Part shown: in pieces, positions 1 through 7,924 of the stretch | How positions within the stretch are numbered: the stretch's first letter is position 1 | How the letters are laid out: each line of letters begins with the position of its first letter | NCBI GenBank assembly: GCA_947442095.1 | Contig: CANEVG010000115.1 | Location: 1-9,614, forward strand | DNA: 9,614 nt | From: Sphingomonadaceae bacterium | GTDB lineage: Bacteria > Pseudomonadota > Alphaproteobacteria > Sphingomonadales > Sphingomonadaceae | Direction: 5' to 3' | Notes under the pieces: generated by a model | Told to the model about the DNA's origin: nothing | Database searches by the model: none | What the model saw: only the letters and a program-made list of their open reading frames with translations | Program-made: the position numbers and the translations under genes

Positions 1-725
1 GCAGGATCGAACCCGGCGATCACGTGATCCACCAGGGCGGCATCGGCCGTATCGCTGGTGAACACGGTTACGCAATCGATTGATCGGCAAGCGGGGACGA
101 TACCGCGCGTGGACCAGCGGCCCTTGGTGGGCTTGAAGCCGATGAGGTGGTTGAACGCGGCGGGAACGCGGCCCGAGCCGGCGGTGTCGGTACCGAGCGC
201 GAAGGGCACGAGCCCGGCGGCGACAACAATCGATGAGCCTGAACTGGACCCGCCGCTGACATAGGCCAGATTATAGGCATTGCGCGGCACGCCATATGGG
301 CTGCGTACCCCGACAAGGCCGGTGGCGAACTGATCAAGGTTGGTCTTGCCCAGGCAGATCGCACCCGCCGCCGCGAGTCGTTCGGTGACCCCTGCCGAGG
401 CATCGGGGCGATAGGCAAAGGCGGGGCAGGCGGCTGTGGTCTGCAGGCCCGCGACGTCGATATTGTCCTTGGCGGCATAGGGCACGCCTGCCAGCGGAAG
501 CACTTCGCCTGCGGCAATGCGTGCATCGACGGCATGCGCTGCGGCGAGCACATCGGCGCGCGAGGCGCGGCTGATCCAGATCTGGGGCTGAATGCCATCA
601 TAGGCGGCGATCCGGGCGAGGGCTTCCCCCGCAACGGCGACTGCGCTGGTGCTCCCCGCGCTGACGGCAGAAGCGATCTTGGCGGCACTCTGGCGTTCGA
701 GGCGCTGGAGTTCGCGGCTTGTCAT
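1..725 (-). CDS. atzF: Allophanate hydrolase, N-terminal part (cut by window edge)
   Basis: This is an amidase-signature enzyme that hydrolyses allophanate to ammonia and CO2, the last step of carboxylase-based urea or guanidine degradation in the cytoplasm. Only the first 241 residues lie in the window; family members usually have about 600, so the rest of the amidase domain and the C-terminal domain are off the left edge. The amidase triad is visible: Lys86 in VPYAAKDNID, Ser160 in the GGSSSGSS motif and Ser184 in GTDTAGSGR. The spacings of 74 and 24 residues match those I recall for AtzF (K91, S165, S189). The ATG at 723-725 overlaps the carboxylase stop codon in an ATGA junction, so translation is probably coupled. 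The family call rests on the triad plus position behind the carboxylase; the open frame runs to base 1 with no stop. Confidence 0.93.
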   Translation of the reverse strand, partial: MTSRELQRLERQSAAKIASAVSAGSTSAVAVAGEALARIAAYDGIQPQIWISRASRADVLAAAHAVDARIAAGEVLPLAGVPYAAKDNIDVAGLQTTAACPAFAYRPDASAGVTERLAAAGAICLGKTNLDQFATGLVGVRSPYGVPRNAYNLAYVSGGSSSGSSIVVAAGLVPFALGTDTAGSGRVPAAFNHLIGFKPTKGRWSTRGIVPACRSIDCVTVFTSDTADAALVDHVIAGFDP

Positions 726-3700
726 GCCGTCCGCCTCAGGGCCAGCATCGGGGAGCCGGGCTGGAGCGACTGCTTTTCCTTTATGTAGAGCGCCTCGATC
801 GTCCCGGTTCCGGGGCTTTCCACCGGGCATTCCATCTTCATCGCCTCGATCACTGCGATAGTATCGCCTGCTTGCACCGCATCGCCAGCAGCGACGAGCA
901 GCTTCCACACGCTGCCGCCGAACGGGGCCTCGACCAGATCGGTGCCGTCGGGGACCTGGGTTAGGCCTGCTGCGGGCACGTCGGTCTCGGTCAGGTCGGT
1001 GACACGGTCGAACTCGCCGATGCGCTGCCATTCGGCGCGTTCGGCATCGAAAGCGGCCGTACGGCGGGCTTCAAATGCGCTGATGCCCGCTGCATTGTCC
1101 GCTAGAAATGTGCGGTAATCGGCGAGGCGGAACTCGCTCTCCTCGATGTGCAGCACGCGGCGGCCAGTCGGGAAATCGCGGCGCCATTCGGTGAGTTCAT
1201 CAGCGCTCACGGGATAGAAGCGGATCTGGTCGAAGAAGCGCAGCAGCCACGGTTTGCCTTCAATGAAGGCGTCTGTCTGGCGGTGCGTGTTCCAGACCTG
1301 AATGGTGCGGCCGAACAGCTGGTAGCCGCCCGGGCCTTCCATACCATAGATGCACATGTACGCGCCGCCGATGCCCACGACATTGGGCGGGGTCCAGGTG
1401 CGGGCGGGGTTGTATTTGGTCGTTACGAGGCGGTGGCGCGGATCGACCGGGGTGGCGACCGGCGCGCCGAGGTAGACATCGCCGAGGCCCATAACGAGGT
1501 AGTTGGCCTCGAAGATGAGGTTCTCGACCGCCGCCACATCGGGCAGGCCATTGATGCGGCGGATGAATTCGATGTTGTCCGGGCACCACGGCGCATCATC
1601 TCGCACCGCGCCCATGTACTTCTCGATGGTCTCCAGAGTGGCCGGATCGCGCCACGAAAGCGGCAGATGGACGATGCGCGAGGGGATGGTGAAATCGGCA
1701 AGTTCGCCGAGTTGTTCTTCCGCCGCAATCAGCGCGGCGAGGGCGCTGGCCTGATCGAGGTGAACGCCATCGAAATGCAGTTGGAGCGAGCGGATGCCGG
1801 GGACGATATCAATCACGCCGGGCAGCGCTAGCTGCTCCAGTTCGACCACCAGTGCGTGGACGCGGATGCGCAGCTCGATATCGAGGACGATCTGGCCGTA
1901 CTCGACGAGGATATTACGGTCACCCTGCTGGCGGTAGATCGTGCGAGGTCGGCTCGCTGTCTCGGCGATCTCGGCGAGGATCGGGGAGAGTTTTGCCACC
2001 GGCCGGTCTGGCACCGGGCCGGGCAGCGTGCCGGCGGTGAGCAGGCGCCGCTGGTCGGCATCTGCGGCGGCGGCATCGGCAATGGTGACGGGAGCGAAGC
2101 GCAGCCGGTCACCGGACACGAGTTGACCGAGCTTCCAGCGGTCCGCCGCGATCACTACGAAGGGGCAGACGAAGCCGCCTAGCGAAGGACCATCGGGGCC
2201 AAGGATGATTGGCATGTCGCCAGTGAAATCGACGGCGCCGATGGCATAGGGGTTGTCGTGGATGTTGGACGGATGGAGCCCGGCCTCACCGCCGTCTTTC
2301 CGCGCCCAATTGGGCTTGGGGCCGATGAGGCGCACGCCGGTGCGGTTGGAATTGTAGTGCACTTGCCATTCGGCGGCGACGATCATGTCGATATCTTCGG
2401 CGGTGAAGAAATCGGGCGCGCCGTGAGGGCCGTAGAGGACGCGCAATGTCCATGCGCCGGGGAGGGCGGGGAGCGCGGTGGCGGGGAGCGCGGCTTTGGC
2501 AGGTTCATCGCCGAGGTGGAGCACATCGCCTGCAACAAGGCGGCGCGCCGCGTGGCCGCCGAACTGGCCGAGCTCGAACGTGGCGCGGCTGCCGAGGTAA
2601 GGCGCGATATCGAGCCCGCCTGCAAACAGCAAATAACCGCGCATGCCGCCGCCTGTCGCGCGGCTGAGAGTGAGGGTCTGGCCTGCGGCCACTGCAATGG
2701 CAGTCCCGCGCGGGGCGGGGACGCCATCGAGCGTCGCGCCGAAATCCGCGCCCATAAGGCACACGAGCGCCGGTGCATAAAAGGCGAGGGTGGGGCCGGA
2801 ATGGGTAAGTTCAAGGCCTGCAGTGCCCTCGGGATTGCCCAGCAGGCGGTTGCCGAGGCGGAACGACTGGTCGTCCATCGGGCCGGAGGGCGGCACGCCG
2901 ACCGCCCAGAGGCGCTGGCGGCCGGGCCAGTCCTGCACCGTGGTGGCGGTGCCGCCGCTGACGACACGAAACGCTCGCGGGGTGTATGCAATTGTATCGA
3001 GCACCCGCGTGGACACATCGCCGCTGGTGAATTGCGGTGTGCGGACCACGTCGCGCAGCCAGCGCAAGTTGGTCTCGATGCCATCAACGCGCGCTTTGCC
3101 AAGCGCTTCCTGCATCGCGGCGACGGCTTCATCGCGCGTCGGCGCATGGACGATCAGCTTGGCGAGCATGGGATCGTACCAGGAGCTGACCTGGCTGCCC
3201 GCCATGACCCACGTTTCCGTTCGGATATCGGCGGGGAATTCGACCGCCGTCAGCGTGCCCGAAGTGGGCCGATAATCGAGCGCGGGGTCTTCGGCATAAA
3301 GCCGCACCTGCACCGAATGGCCCTTTGGCATGGTCGGCGCAGCATCGAGGAAGCTGAAATCGCCCGCGCCGCCGCGGATCATCCATTCAACGAGGTCAAT
3401 CCCCATGACCATTTCGGTCACGCCGTGCTCGACCTGCAGGCGGGTGTTCATTTCGAGGAAATAGAACTGCTCGCGTTCTGCGTCATAAAGGAACTCCACC
3501 GTTCCCGCGGAGCGATAGCGCGCAGCCTCGCCCAGCCGAATGGCGGCGGTATAGAGATCCTGCCGGACTTTCTCCGGGAGCAGCGGAGCGGGAGCCTCTT
3601 CCACCACCTTCTGGTTGCGGCGCTGGAGCGAGCAATCGCGTTCGCCCAGCGCGATGATCCTGCCCGTGCCATCGCCAAAGATCTGGACTTCGACATGGCG

Positions 3701-4330
3701 TGCGCTGCGCACGTAGCGCTCCAGGAACACGCCTGCATCGCCGAAATTGCTCTGCCCGAGCCGCGCCACCGTGGCGAAGCCTTCGCGCACATCGCCTTCG
3801 GTTTCGCACACCCGCATGCCGATGCCGCCGCCGCCTGCGGTGGCCTTGAGCATGATCGGAAAGCCGATGTCGTTCGCCGCCGCGATGGCTTCGGCCTCGT
3901 CCGTCAGCAGTTCGGAGCCGGGGGCCAGCGGCACGCCATGCGCGGCGGCAAGCGCGCGGGCACTGTGCTTCAGGCCGAAAGTGCGGATATTCTCGGGCGT
4001 CGGGCCGATGAACACGATACCGGATGCCGCGCAGGCTTCGGCGAAGTCGGTGTTTTCGGCAAGGAACCCGTAGCCCGGATGGATTGCGCCCGCGCCGGTG
4101 GCCTTGGCGGCCCCAAGGATTGCCTCAATGTTGAGATAGCTCTCGCTGGCGCGCGCAGGTCCGATGCACACCGCCTCGTCTGCTTCTGAGACGTGCAGCG
4201 ACCCTTCGTCAGCCTCGGAATAGACCGCAACCGAGCGCAGCCCCATCCGCCGCAAGGTGCGGATGATCCGCGTGGCGATCGCGCCGCGATTGGCAATTAG
4301 GACGGTGTTGAACACAGGGTCAAAACTCAC
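722..4330 (-). CDS. Biotin-dependent urea/guanidine carboxylase
   Basis: This 1202-residue enzyme uses ATP and bicarbonate to carboxylate its substrate: urea to allophanate, or guanidine to carboxyguanidine. The two DUF1989 genes beside it favour guanidine. Domains in order: biotin carboxylase N-terminal domain (about 5-118, LIANRGAIA), ATP-grasp (KATAGGGGIGM at 162-172; FLEMNTRLQVEH at 291-302), biotin carboxylase C-terminal domain (about 330-450), the carboxyltransferase built from KipA/AHS2-like (about 454-750) and KipI/AHS1-like (about 795-1050) parts, and a biotinyl domain with IEAMKM, biotin on Lys1165. The length is normal and no motif is broken. I chose the GTG at 4328-4330 because it makes a GTGA overlap with the upstream gene's stop; a GTG at 4315 (start VFNTVLIANRG) is the alternative. 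Neither has a clear Shine-Dalgarno, which suggests coupled translation. Confidence 0.93.
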   Translation of the reverse strand: MSFDPVFNTVLIANRGAIATRIIRTLRRMGLRSVAVYSEADEGSLHVSEADEAVCIGPARASESYLNIEAILGAAKATGAGAIHPGYGFLAENTDFAEACAASGIVFIGPTPENIRTFGLKHSARALAAAHGVPLAPGSELLTDEAEAIAAANDIGFPIMLKATAGGGGIGMRVCETEGDVREGFATVARLGQSNFGDAGVFLERYVRSARHVEVQIFGDGTGRIIALGERDCSLQRRNQKVVEEAPAPLLPEKVRQDLYTAAIRLGEAARYRSAGTVEFLYDAEREQFYFLEMNTRLQVEHGVTEMVMGIDLVEWMIRGGAGDFSFLDAAPTMPKGHSVQVRLYAEDPALDYRPTSGTLTAVEFPADIRTETWVMAGSQVSSWYDPMLAKLIVHAPTRDEAVAAMQEALGKARVDGIETNLRWLRDVVRTPQFTSGDVSTRVLDTIAYTPRAFRVVSGGTATTVQDWPGRQRLWAVGVPPSGPMDDQSFRLGNRLLGNPEGTAGLELTHSGPTLAFYAPALVCLMGADFGATLDGVPAPRGTAIAVAAGQTLTLSRATGGGMRGYLLFAGGLDIAPYLGSRATFELGQFGGHAARRLVAGDVLHLGDEPAKAALPATALPALPGAWTLRVLYGPHGAPDFFTAEDIDMIVAAEWQVHYNSNRTGVRLIGPKPNWARKDGGEAGLHPSNIHDNPYAIGAVDFTGDMPIILGPDGPSLGGFVCPFVVIAADRWKLGQLVSGDRLRFAPVTIADAAAADADQRRLLTAGTLPGPVPDRPVAKLSPILAEIAETASRPRTIYRQQGDRNILVEYGQIVLDIELRIRVHALVVELEQLALPGVIDIVPGIRSLQLHFDGVHLDQASALAALIAAEEQLGELADFTIPSRIVHLPLSWRDPATLETIEKYMGAVRDDAPWCPDNIEFIRRINGLPDVAAVENLIFEANYLVMGLGDVYLGAPVATPVDPRHRLVTTKYNPARTWTPPNVVGIGGAYMCIYGMEGPGGYQLFGRTIQVWNTHRQTDAFIEGKPWLLRFFDQIRFYPVSADELTEWRRDFPTGRRVLHIEESEFRLADYRTFLADNAAGISAFEARRTAAFDAERAEWQRIGEFDRVTDLTETDVPAAGLTQVPDGTDLVEAPFGGSVWKLLVAAGDAVQAGDTIAVIEAMKMECPVESPGTGTIEALYIKEKQSLQPGSPMLALRRTA

Positions 4331-4965
4331 GTAGCGACGATCATGCGCACGGGTGTGGGGTTGAAGCCGTTGCATGGGTTGTTGATCTGTGGGCAGTTCG
4401 ACACGACCACGATCACGTCCATCTCGGCATAGAGATCGACGGTGAGGCCCGGCGCGGAGATGCCGTCGACAATGCCGAGCGCGCCGTCGCTTTCAACCGG
4501 CACGTTCATAAAGAAGTTGATGTTCGCAACGATATCGCGCTTGCCGCGCCCTTCAGTTAGGTTAGCCTCAAGGAAGTTTTCGACGCAGGCATGCTGTGCC
4601 TTGGTGTGGTGACCGTAGCGCAGCGTGTTGCTCTCGCAGCTGCACGCGCCGCCGATGGTATCGTGGTATTCGACCGTGGTACCTGCGATGGTCATCATCG
4701 GGCGGCCTTCGTTCGAGCGCAGCACTGTGCCGGTGCGCAGGAACAGGTTACCCTGCGCCGCCACGGTATCCTGCGCGCTGTAGCGTTCGCCGTCGTCGGC
4801 TTCGGAATAGAGCAGGAAATCGACCGCCTGGTTGCCTTCGAGATCGACGATGCGCAGCGTCTGGCCCTTCTTGATGTGATGGATCCAGGGCGCACGCGCG
4901 GGCACGACCTCGTCGTGAACAATGGTGTCGGGCAGGCCGTCATGATGCGGATCGCGGTTCTGCAT
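4327..4965 (-). CDS. DUF1989 protein, urea carboxylase-associated protein 1 type; carboxyguanidine deiminase subunit
   Basis: This 212-residue protein belongs to the DUF1989 family. Such proteins were long named 'urea carboxylase-associated' and later shown, as a heteromeric pair (CgdA/CgdB), to deiminate carboxyguanidine to allophanate. I assign the type-1 form from its length, its short N-terminus and its position directly before the carboxylase; I do not assign the A or B letter. It carries HDTIGGACSCESN at 101-113 and a further Cys127, so His101, Cys108, Cys110 and Cys127 are candidate metal or catalytic residues. The sister protein lacks these cysteines. The ATG at 4963-4965 is preceded by a perfect AAGGAGG with 8 bases between, overlapping the stop of the upstream gene. 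The gene ends in a GTGA overlap with the carboxylase. Confidence 0.88.
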   Translation of the reverse strand: MQNRDPHHDGLPDTIVHDEVVPARAPWIHHIKKGQTLRIVDLEGNQAVDFLLYSEADDGERYSAQDTVAAQGNLFLRTGTVLRSNEGRPMMTIAGTTVEYHDTIGGACSCESNTLRYGHHTKAQHACVENFLEANLTEGRGKRDIVANINFFMNVPVESDGALGIVDGISAPGLTVDLYAEMDVIVVVSNCPQINNPCNGFNPTPVRMIVAT

Positions 4966-4973
4966 TGGCGGGG

Positions 4974-4980
4974 CCTCCTT
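4974..4980 (-). promoter_or_regulatory. Strong Shine-Dalgarno of the type-1 DUF1989 gene
   Basis: A perfect AAGGAGG lies eight bases before the ATG at 4965 and overlaps the TAA stop of the upstream DUF1989 gene. It is the strongest ribosome site in the operon, and it fixes the start of this gene. Confidence 0.85.
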
Positions 4981-5833
4981 ACCGGCGGTAATAGTCTTCG
5001 ACGTTGAGGAAGGCGCGCAGGCCCTCCGGCGTCGCGTTGCGGATGGGATCGTCCTCGGCGGCCACCGGCCCGCGCCATGCGGTGAGGCGCAAGGGGGTGA
5101 CGGTGTAATCCGGCCGGGGATCGAGCACGTGGGGGACGTTGGCGATGACCACAATGACCTCCATCTCGGCGCGCAGCACGACCTCGCGGTCCGGCTCGAA
5201 CGGGCCGATCTGGGGCTGGATGGTGCCATCATCGGCAATCCGCGCACCCTTGAACAGGGTGACGGCGGCGTGGATATCGCGGCGCTGGAGCCCATGCTTG
5301 GCCGCGCCCAGCAGGAAGCGGTCGCGCCCGTTGGGGAACTGGCCGCTGTTGCGCCCGTCGCCATACTTGGCGGCGTTGGTATAGGCGTTCGAGGTGCCGG
5401 AGAAGGTATCGTGGGTGCCGGCCCCATTGTCTTGTGTTGTGGTGTCCTCGGCGATGCTCATCAGCACGCGGCCCATGTCTGACAGCAGGAACTTTCCCTG
5501 TGCCAGATAGGCGTTCCACTGGATCTTGACAGTGTCGGCGAAGCTGTAGCGCTCAGTCGGCATTTCGGCATTGAAGATCTGCAGGGACGCGCAGGCATCG
5601 CCCTTCATGTCGAGGAGGCGCAGACGGCTGCCGCGCGGCAGGCGGCGCGTGGCATAGCCGCCGGGGGCGAGCGTTTCCTCCCAGAGCAACGCATCCGGCG
5701 TGACACCGGCGGGCAAGTCTGGCGCAGCGGGGGGTAGGGTGGGCATGGCCTCGACCACCGTGCCGCCCATGCTGCGCGCGTGATCTCGCGCGGCGTTCGG
5801 GTTTGCGAGTGCGCCTGTAGGGTTCTTGCTCAT
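4979..5833 (-). CDS. DUF1989 protein, urea carboxylase-associated protein 2 type; carboxyguanidine deiminase subunit
   Basis: This 284-residue protein is a paralogue of the next gene and by family knowledge is the second subunit of carboxyguanidine deiminase. Matching motifs can be aligned by eye: HDTFSGTSNAYTNAAKYG (141-158) here against HDTIGGACSCESNTLRYG (101-118) in the partner, so His141 is kept while the two cysteines become Ser148 and Ala150. It has about 40 extra N-terminal residues, low in complexity and Pro/Ala-rich, which look disordered. The ATG at 5831-5833 overlaps the regulator's stop codon (ATGA) and has a GGAG seven bases upstream, which supports this start over the internal Met22 or Met30. 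Thirteen bases separate its stop from the next start. It may be a non-catalytic or structural partner, but that is inference. Confidence 0.87.
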   Translation of the reverse strand: MSKNPTGALANPNAARDHARSMGGTVVEAMPTLPPAAPDLPAGVTPDALLWEETLAPGGYATRRLPRGSRLRLLDMKGDACASLQIFNAEMPTERYSFADTVKIQWNAYLAQGKFLLSDMGRVLMSIAEDTTTQDNGAGTHDTFSGTSNAYTNAAKYGDGRNSGQFPNGRDRFLLGAAKHGLQRRDIHAAVTLFKGARIADDGTIQPQIGPFEPDREVVLRAEMEVIVVIANVPHVLDPRPDYTVTPLRLTAWRGPVAAEDDPIRNATPEGLRAFLNVEDYYRR

Positions 5834-6327
5834 GCGGCGGCTCCATTGTGATAGTCTTCACCTGCACCCGGCTCGTAGAGCTGCGGCAGCAGGGTTGTTG
5901 TCGTGACGAGTTCGAGCTGTTGCACTCCGCGCACGCGGCGCAGCGCATCGCACAGGTCCTTGAGGCGAACGGCGGGGCCCTGCACCAGCAGCACTTCGAG
6001 CGACTGGTCATCTTCCAGAAACACGTGCTGCGCGGAAATCACTTCCTTGAGGTAGCTCGCCTGCGTCTGCGCGAGCTGGTGCCGCACGCGGCCGCGCTCG
6101 CCCCGATAGACCAGCGTGATCGTGCCCGCGAGCATCTCGTCCGGCCTGGTGAACGCTTCGTGCGCGGCGAGTGCTTGGCGGATTAGCTCGGCCATGAGCT
6201 GCGAGCGCGAGGGCAGCTGGCGCTCGGTCACCATCATGTCGAGCTTGCGGAAGAGTTCGGCCGGAAGGCTCATGCTCAGCCTGGCCAAGCTTGAGGGTTC
6301 GGAAGGCCTTGAGGGTTCGGAACTCAT
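5830..6327 (-). CDS. NikR-like ribbon-helix-helix transcriptional regulator with degenerate nickel site
   Basis: This is a 165-residue predicted DNA-binding protein. An N-terminal ribbon-helix-helix segment (about 14-56: LARLSMSLPAELFRKLD, then SRSQLMAELIRQAL) is followed by a NikR-type ACT-like domain (about 69-150, beginning GTITLVYRGERGRVRHQ). A gap-free alignment of 33 residues to remembered E. coli NikR puts its ligands H76, H87, H89 and C95 at Ala90, His101, Phe103 and Ser109, so three of four are lost. Nickel sensing is therefore unlikely and the effector is unknown. I chose the ATG at 6325-6327 because purine-rich GAGAGA and GGAG lie just upstream, 13 bases after the ATPase stop; an upstream extension would overlap the ATPase. 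The first 13 residues contain an in-frame repeat (SEPSRP/SEPSSL). It probably regulates this operon, possibly through the TATTAC-N14-GTAAYA boxes. Confidence 0.8.
   Translation of the reverse strand: MSSEPSRPSEPSSLARLSMSLPAELFRKLDMMVTERQLPSRSQLMAELIRQALAAHEAFTRPDEMLAGTITLVYRGERGRVRHQLAQTQASYLKEVISAQHVFLEDDQSLEVLLVQGPAVRLKDLCDALRRVRGVQQLELVTTTTLLPQLYEPGAGEDYHNGAAA
6290..6322 (-). repeat. 18-bp in-frame tandem repeat at the regulator's N-terminus
   Basis: The 15-base unit CTTGAGGGTTCGGAA (plus strand) occurs at 6290-6304 and 6308-6322, a period of 18 bases or six codons. It encodes SEPSRP followed by SEPSSL just before the ribbon-helix-helix segment. The near-identity suggests a recent slippage duplication. 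Confidence 0.85.
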
Positions 6328-6340
6328 CTCCAGTTCTCTC

Positions 6341-7108
6341 TCAGCTTTCTGCCGCCGCTGCCGGTGCCGATTCGGAAAGGGGCCGGCTGCGTAATGGCAA
6401 ATCGTAAACCGCGGTTGCACCATAGCGGTGCGGCGCGTGGGGATCGTGGCGGCGCTTGTCGAGTGCGAGGACGCGCGTGCCGAGCGTGAACGCCTCCTTG
6501 ATATCGTGCGTCACCATGATGATGGTGAGGCCATAATCGCGCCAGAGCTGGGTGATCAGGCCATGCATATCGGCGCGAATGCCGGGATCGAGCGCACCGA
6601 ATGGCTCATCTAGCAGCAGAATGCGCGGACGCTTTATCAGCGCCTGTGCGATGGCGAGGCGCTGCTGCATGCCGCCCGACATCTGCGCCGGATAGAGATG
6701 CATGCTGTCTGCAAGGCCCACGGCGGCGAGCATGGCGGCGCCTTCTTCGGTCGCCTTGCGCTTGGCGCTTCCGAACAACCGGGCCATGAGCGGGGCCTCA
6801 GCGCATTCGATGCCGAACACGGTGTTCTGCAAAGCGGACAAGTGCGGGAACACCGAGTAGCGCTGGAACACGACGCCCCGGTCCGGCCCGCATTCGGGTG
6901 CGAGCGGCTGTCCGTCGAGCAGGATCTTGCCGCGTGTGGGCTGCTCCTGCCCGACAATGACGCGCAGGAAGCTGCTCTTGCCAGCGCCCGAGGGGCCGAC
7001 GATCGAAAGGAAGGCGCCCTCGGCCACGTCGAGGTTCATCTTTTCGAGCACGACTTTGTCGCCGTATTCGACCCAGACGTTCTGGAGGGAGAGGAGTGCG
7101 CCGGTCAA
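6341..7108 (-). CDS. ABC importer ATP-binding protein (nitrate/sulfonate/taurine-type), guanidine/urea carboxylase-linked
   Basis: This 255-residue ATPase drives the importer formed with the permease and binding protein to either side. Motifs are intact: Walker A GPSGAGKSS (Lys44), Q-loop VVFQRYSVFPH (Gln82), signature MSGGMQQR (143-150), Walker B ILLLDEP (163-169) with D-loop GALD, and the switch His201 in VTHD. The closest families are NrtD, SsuB and TauB. I chose the TTG at 7106-7108: it overlaps the permease stop (TTGA), has GGGAG six bases upstream, and starts LTGALLSLQNVWVEYGD, in register with the family. The frame stays open upstream to 7195, but that would overlap the permease by about 90 bases. 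The C-terminal 40 or so residues are basic and then Ala/Ser/Pro-rich. Substrate is inferred from the operon. Confidence 0.92.
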   Translation of the reverse strand: MTGALLSLQNVWVEYGDKVVLEKMNLDVAEGAFLSIVGPSGAGKSSFLRVIVGQEQPTRGKILLDGQPLAPECGPDRGVVFQRYSVFPHLSALQNTVFGIECAEAPLMARLFGSAKRKATEEGAAMLAAVGLADSMHLYPAQMSGGMQQRLAIAQALIKRPRILLLDEPFGALDPGIRADMHGLITQLWRDYGLTIIMVTHDIKEAFTLGTRVLALDKRRHDPHAPHRYGATAVYDLPLRSRPLSESAPAAAAES

Positions 7109-7920
7109 TGCTCGCTCCCGTGTGCCCAGGGGTAGGCACGGCGGCTGACGGCGGCGAGCGTCACGTCCAATAGGATGGCGAGCAGCGCGATCCACGCGAC
7201 GTAAGGGATGATCACGTCCATCGAGAGATAGCGGCGGACGAGGAAGATGCGGTAGCCAAGGCCGATATCGGAGGCGACCGCCTCGGCCGAGATGAGGAAC
7301 ACCCAGGCCGGCCCGAGCGCGAGGCGCATGGCCTGCAGCAGGCGGGGCATGGCTTGCGGCAAGGCAACCCGCGTGATGATCTGCCAGCTGTTCGCGCCCA
7401 GCGTCTGCGCTTTGATGATCTGCTCGCGCGGCAAGGCGCCGACATGGGCTGCGATATCGCGGATCATCACCGGTGCGATGCCGATGACGATGAGCGCGAC
7501 CTTGGAGGTCTCACCAAGCCCGAGCGCGATGAACAGGATTGGGAGCAGGGCGATCGGCGGGATCACGGCAATGCCAGTGACCAGCGGGCTGATCGTGGCG
7601 CGCACCATGGGCAGCGCGCCAAGTACGAGGCCGAGAACCAGCGCCAGCAGCGTGGCGATGCCCAGACCAAGGCCGAGGCGCTGAAGGCTGGCGAGCGTAT
7701 CTGCCCAGAACACTAACTGGCCTGTGAGCGGATCGGGCGTGGACAGCAGCGCGCCCATCGCGCTCGCCATGCCGGAGGGCAGCGGCAGGATCTTGTCCGA
7801 CGGGTTGGCGGCATGGCGCTGCGAGGCTATGACGAGGTAGCCGATGAGGATCAGCAGAATGGGAGCGCCGCCCAGCAGCATGCGGTCGCGCTTGCCGATC
7901 TGCCAGTTGACGAGCCGCAT
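7105..7920 (-). CDS. ABC importer permease, BPD_transp_1 family
   Basis: This 271-residue inner-membrane permease belongs to the nitrate/sulfonate/taurine importer class. Hydrophobic segments are visible near residues 15-33 (ILLILIGYLVIA), 82-102 (LGLGLGIATLLALVLGLVLG), 110-135 (IAVIPPIALLPILFIALGLG), 138-150, 205-222 and 240-262, fitting about six helices. The EAA coupling loop that docks on the ATPase is the stretch around QTLGANSWQIITRVALP followed by RLLQAMRLALGPAW. The ATG at 7918-7920 follows the binding-protein stop by four bases, with a weak GGAAAG inside the end of that gene. The last codons end in a TTGA overlap with the ATPase start. Residue positions of the helices are read by eye. 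Role in guanidine uptake is inferred from the operon. Confidence 0.92.
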   Translation of the reverse strand: MRLVNWQIGKRDRMLLGGAPILLILIGYLVIASQRHAANPSDKILPLPSGMASAMGALLSTPDPLTGQLVFWADTLASLQRLGLGLGIATLLALVLGLVLGALPMVRATISPLVTGIAVIPPIALLPILFIALGLGETSKVALIVIGIAPVMIRDIAAHVGALPREQIIKAQTLGANSWQIITRVALPQAMPRLLQAMRLALGPAWVFLISAEAVASDIGLGYRIFLVRRYLSMDVIIPYVAWIALLAILLDVTLAAVSRRAYPWAHGSEH

Positions 7921-7924
7921 GCGC

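Noticed and set aside
1148..1831. Plus-strand open frame of 227 codons
   Set aside because: It is a shadow of the carboxyltransferase region, with no family match or ribosome site.
2258..4189. Long plus-strand open frame of 643 codons antisense to the carboxylase
   Set aside because: It lies opposite an intact carboxylase with all motifs. GC-rich codon bias opens such frames, and the translation shows no recognisable domain.
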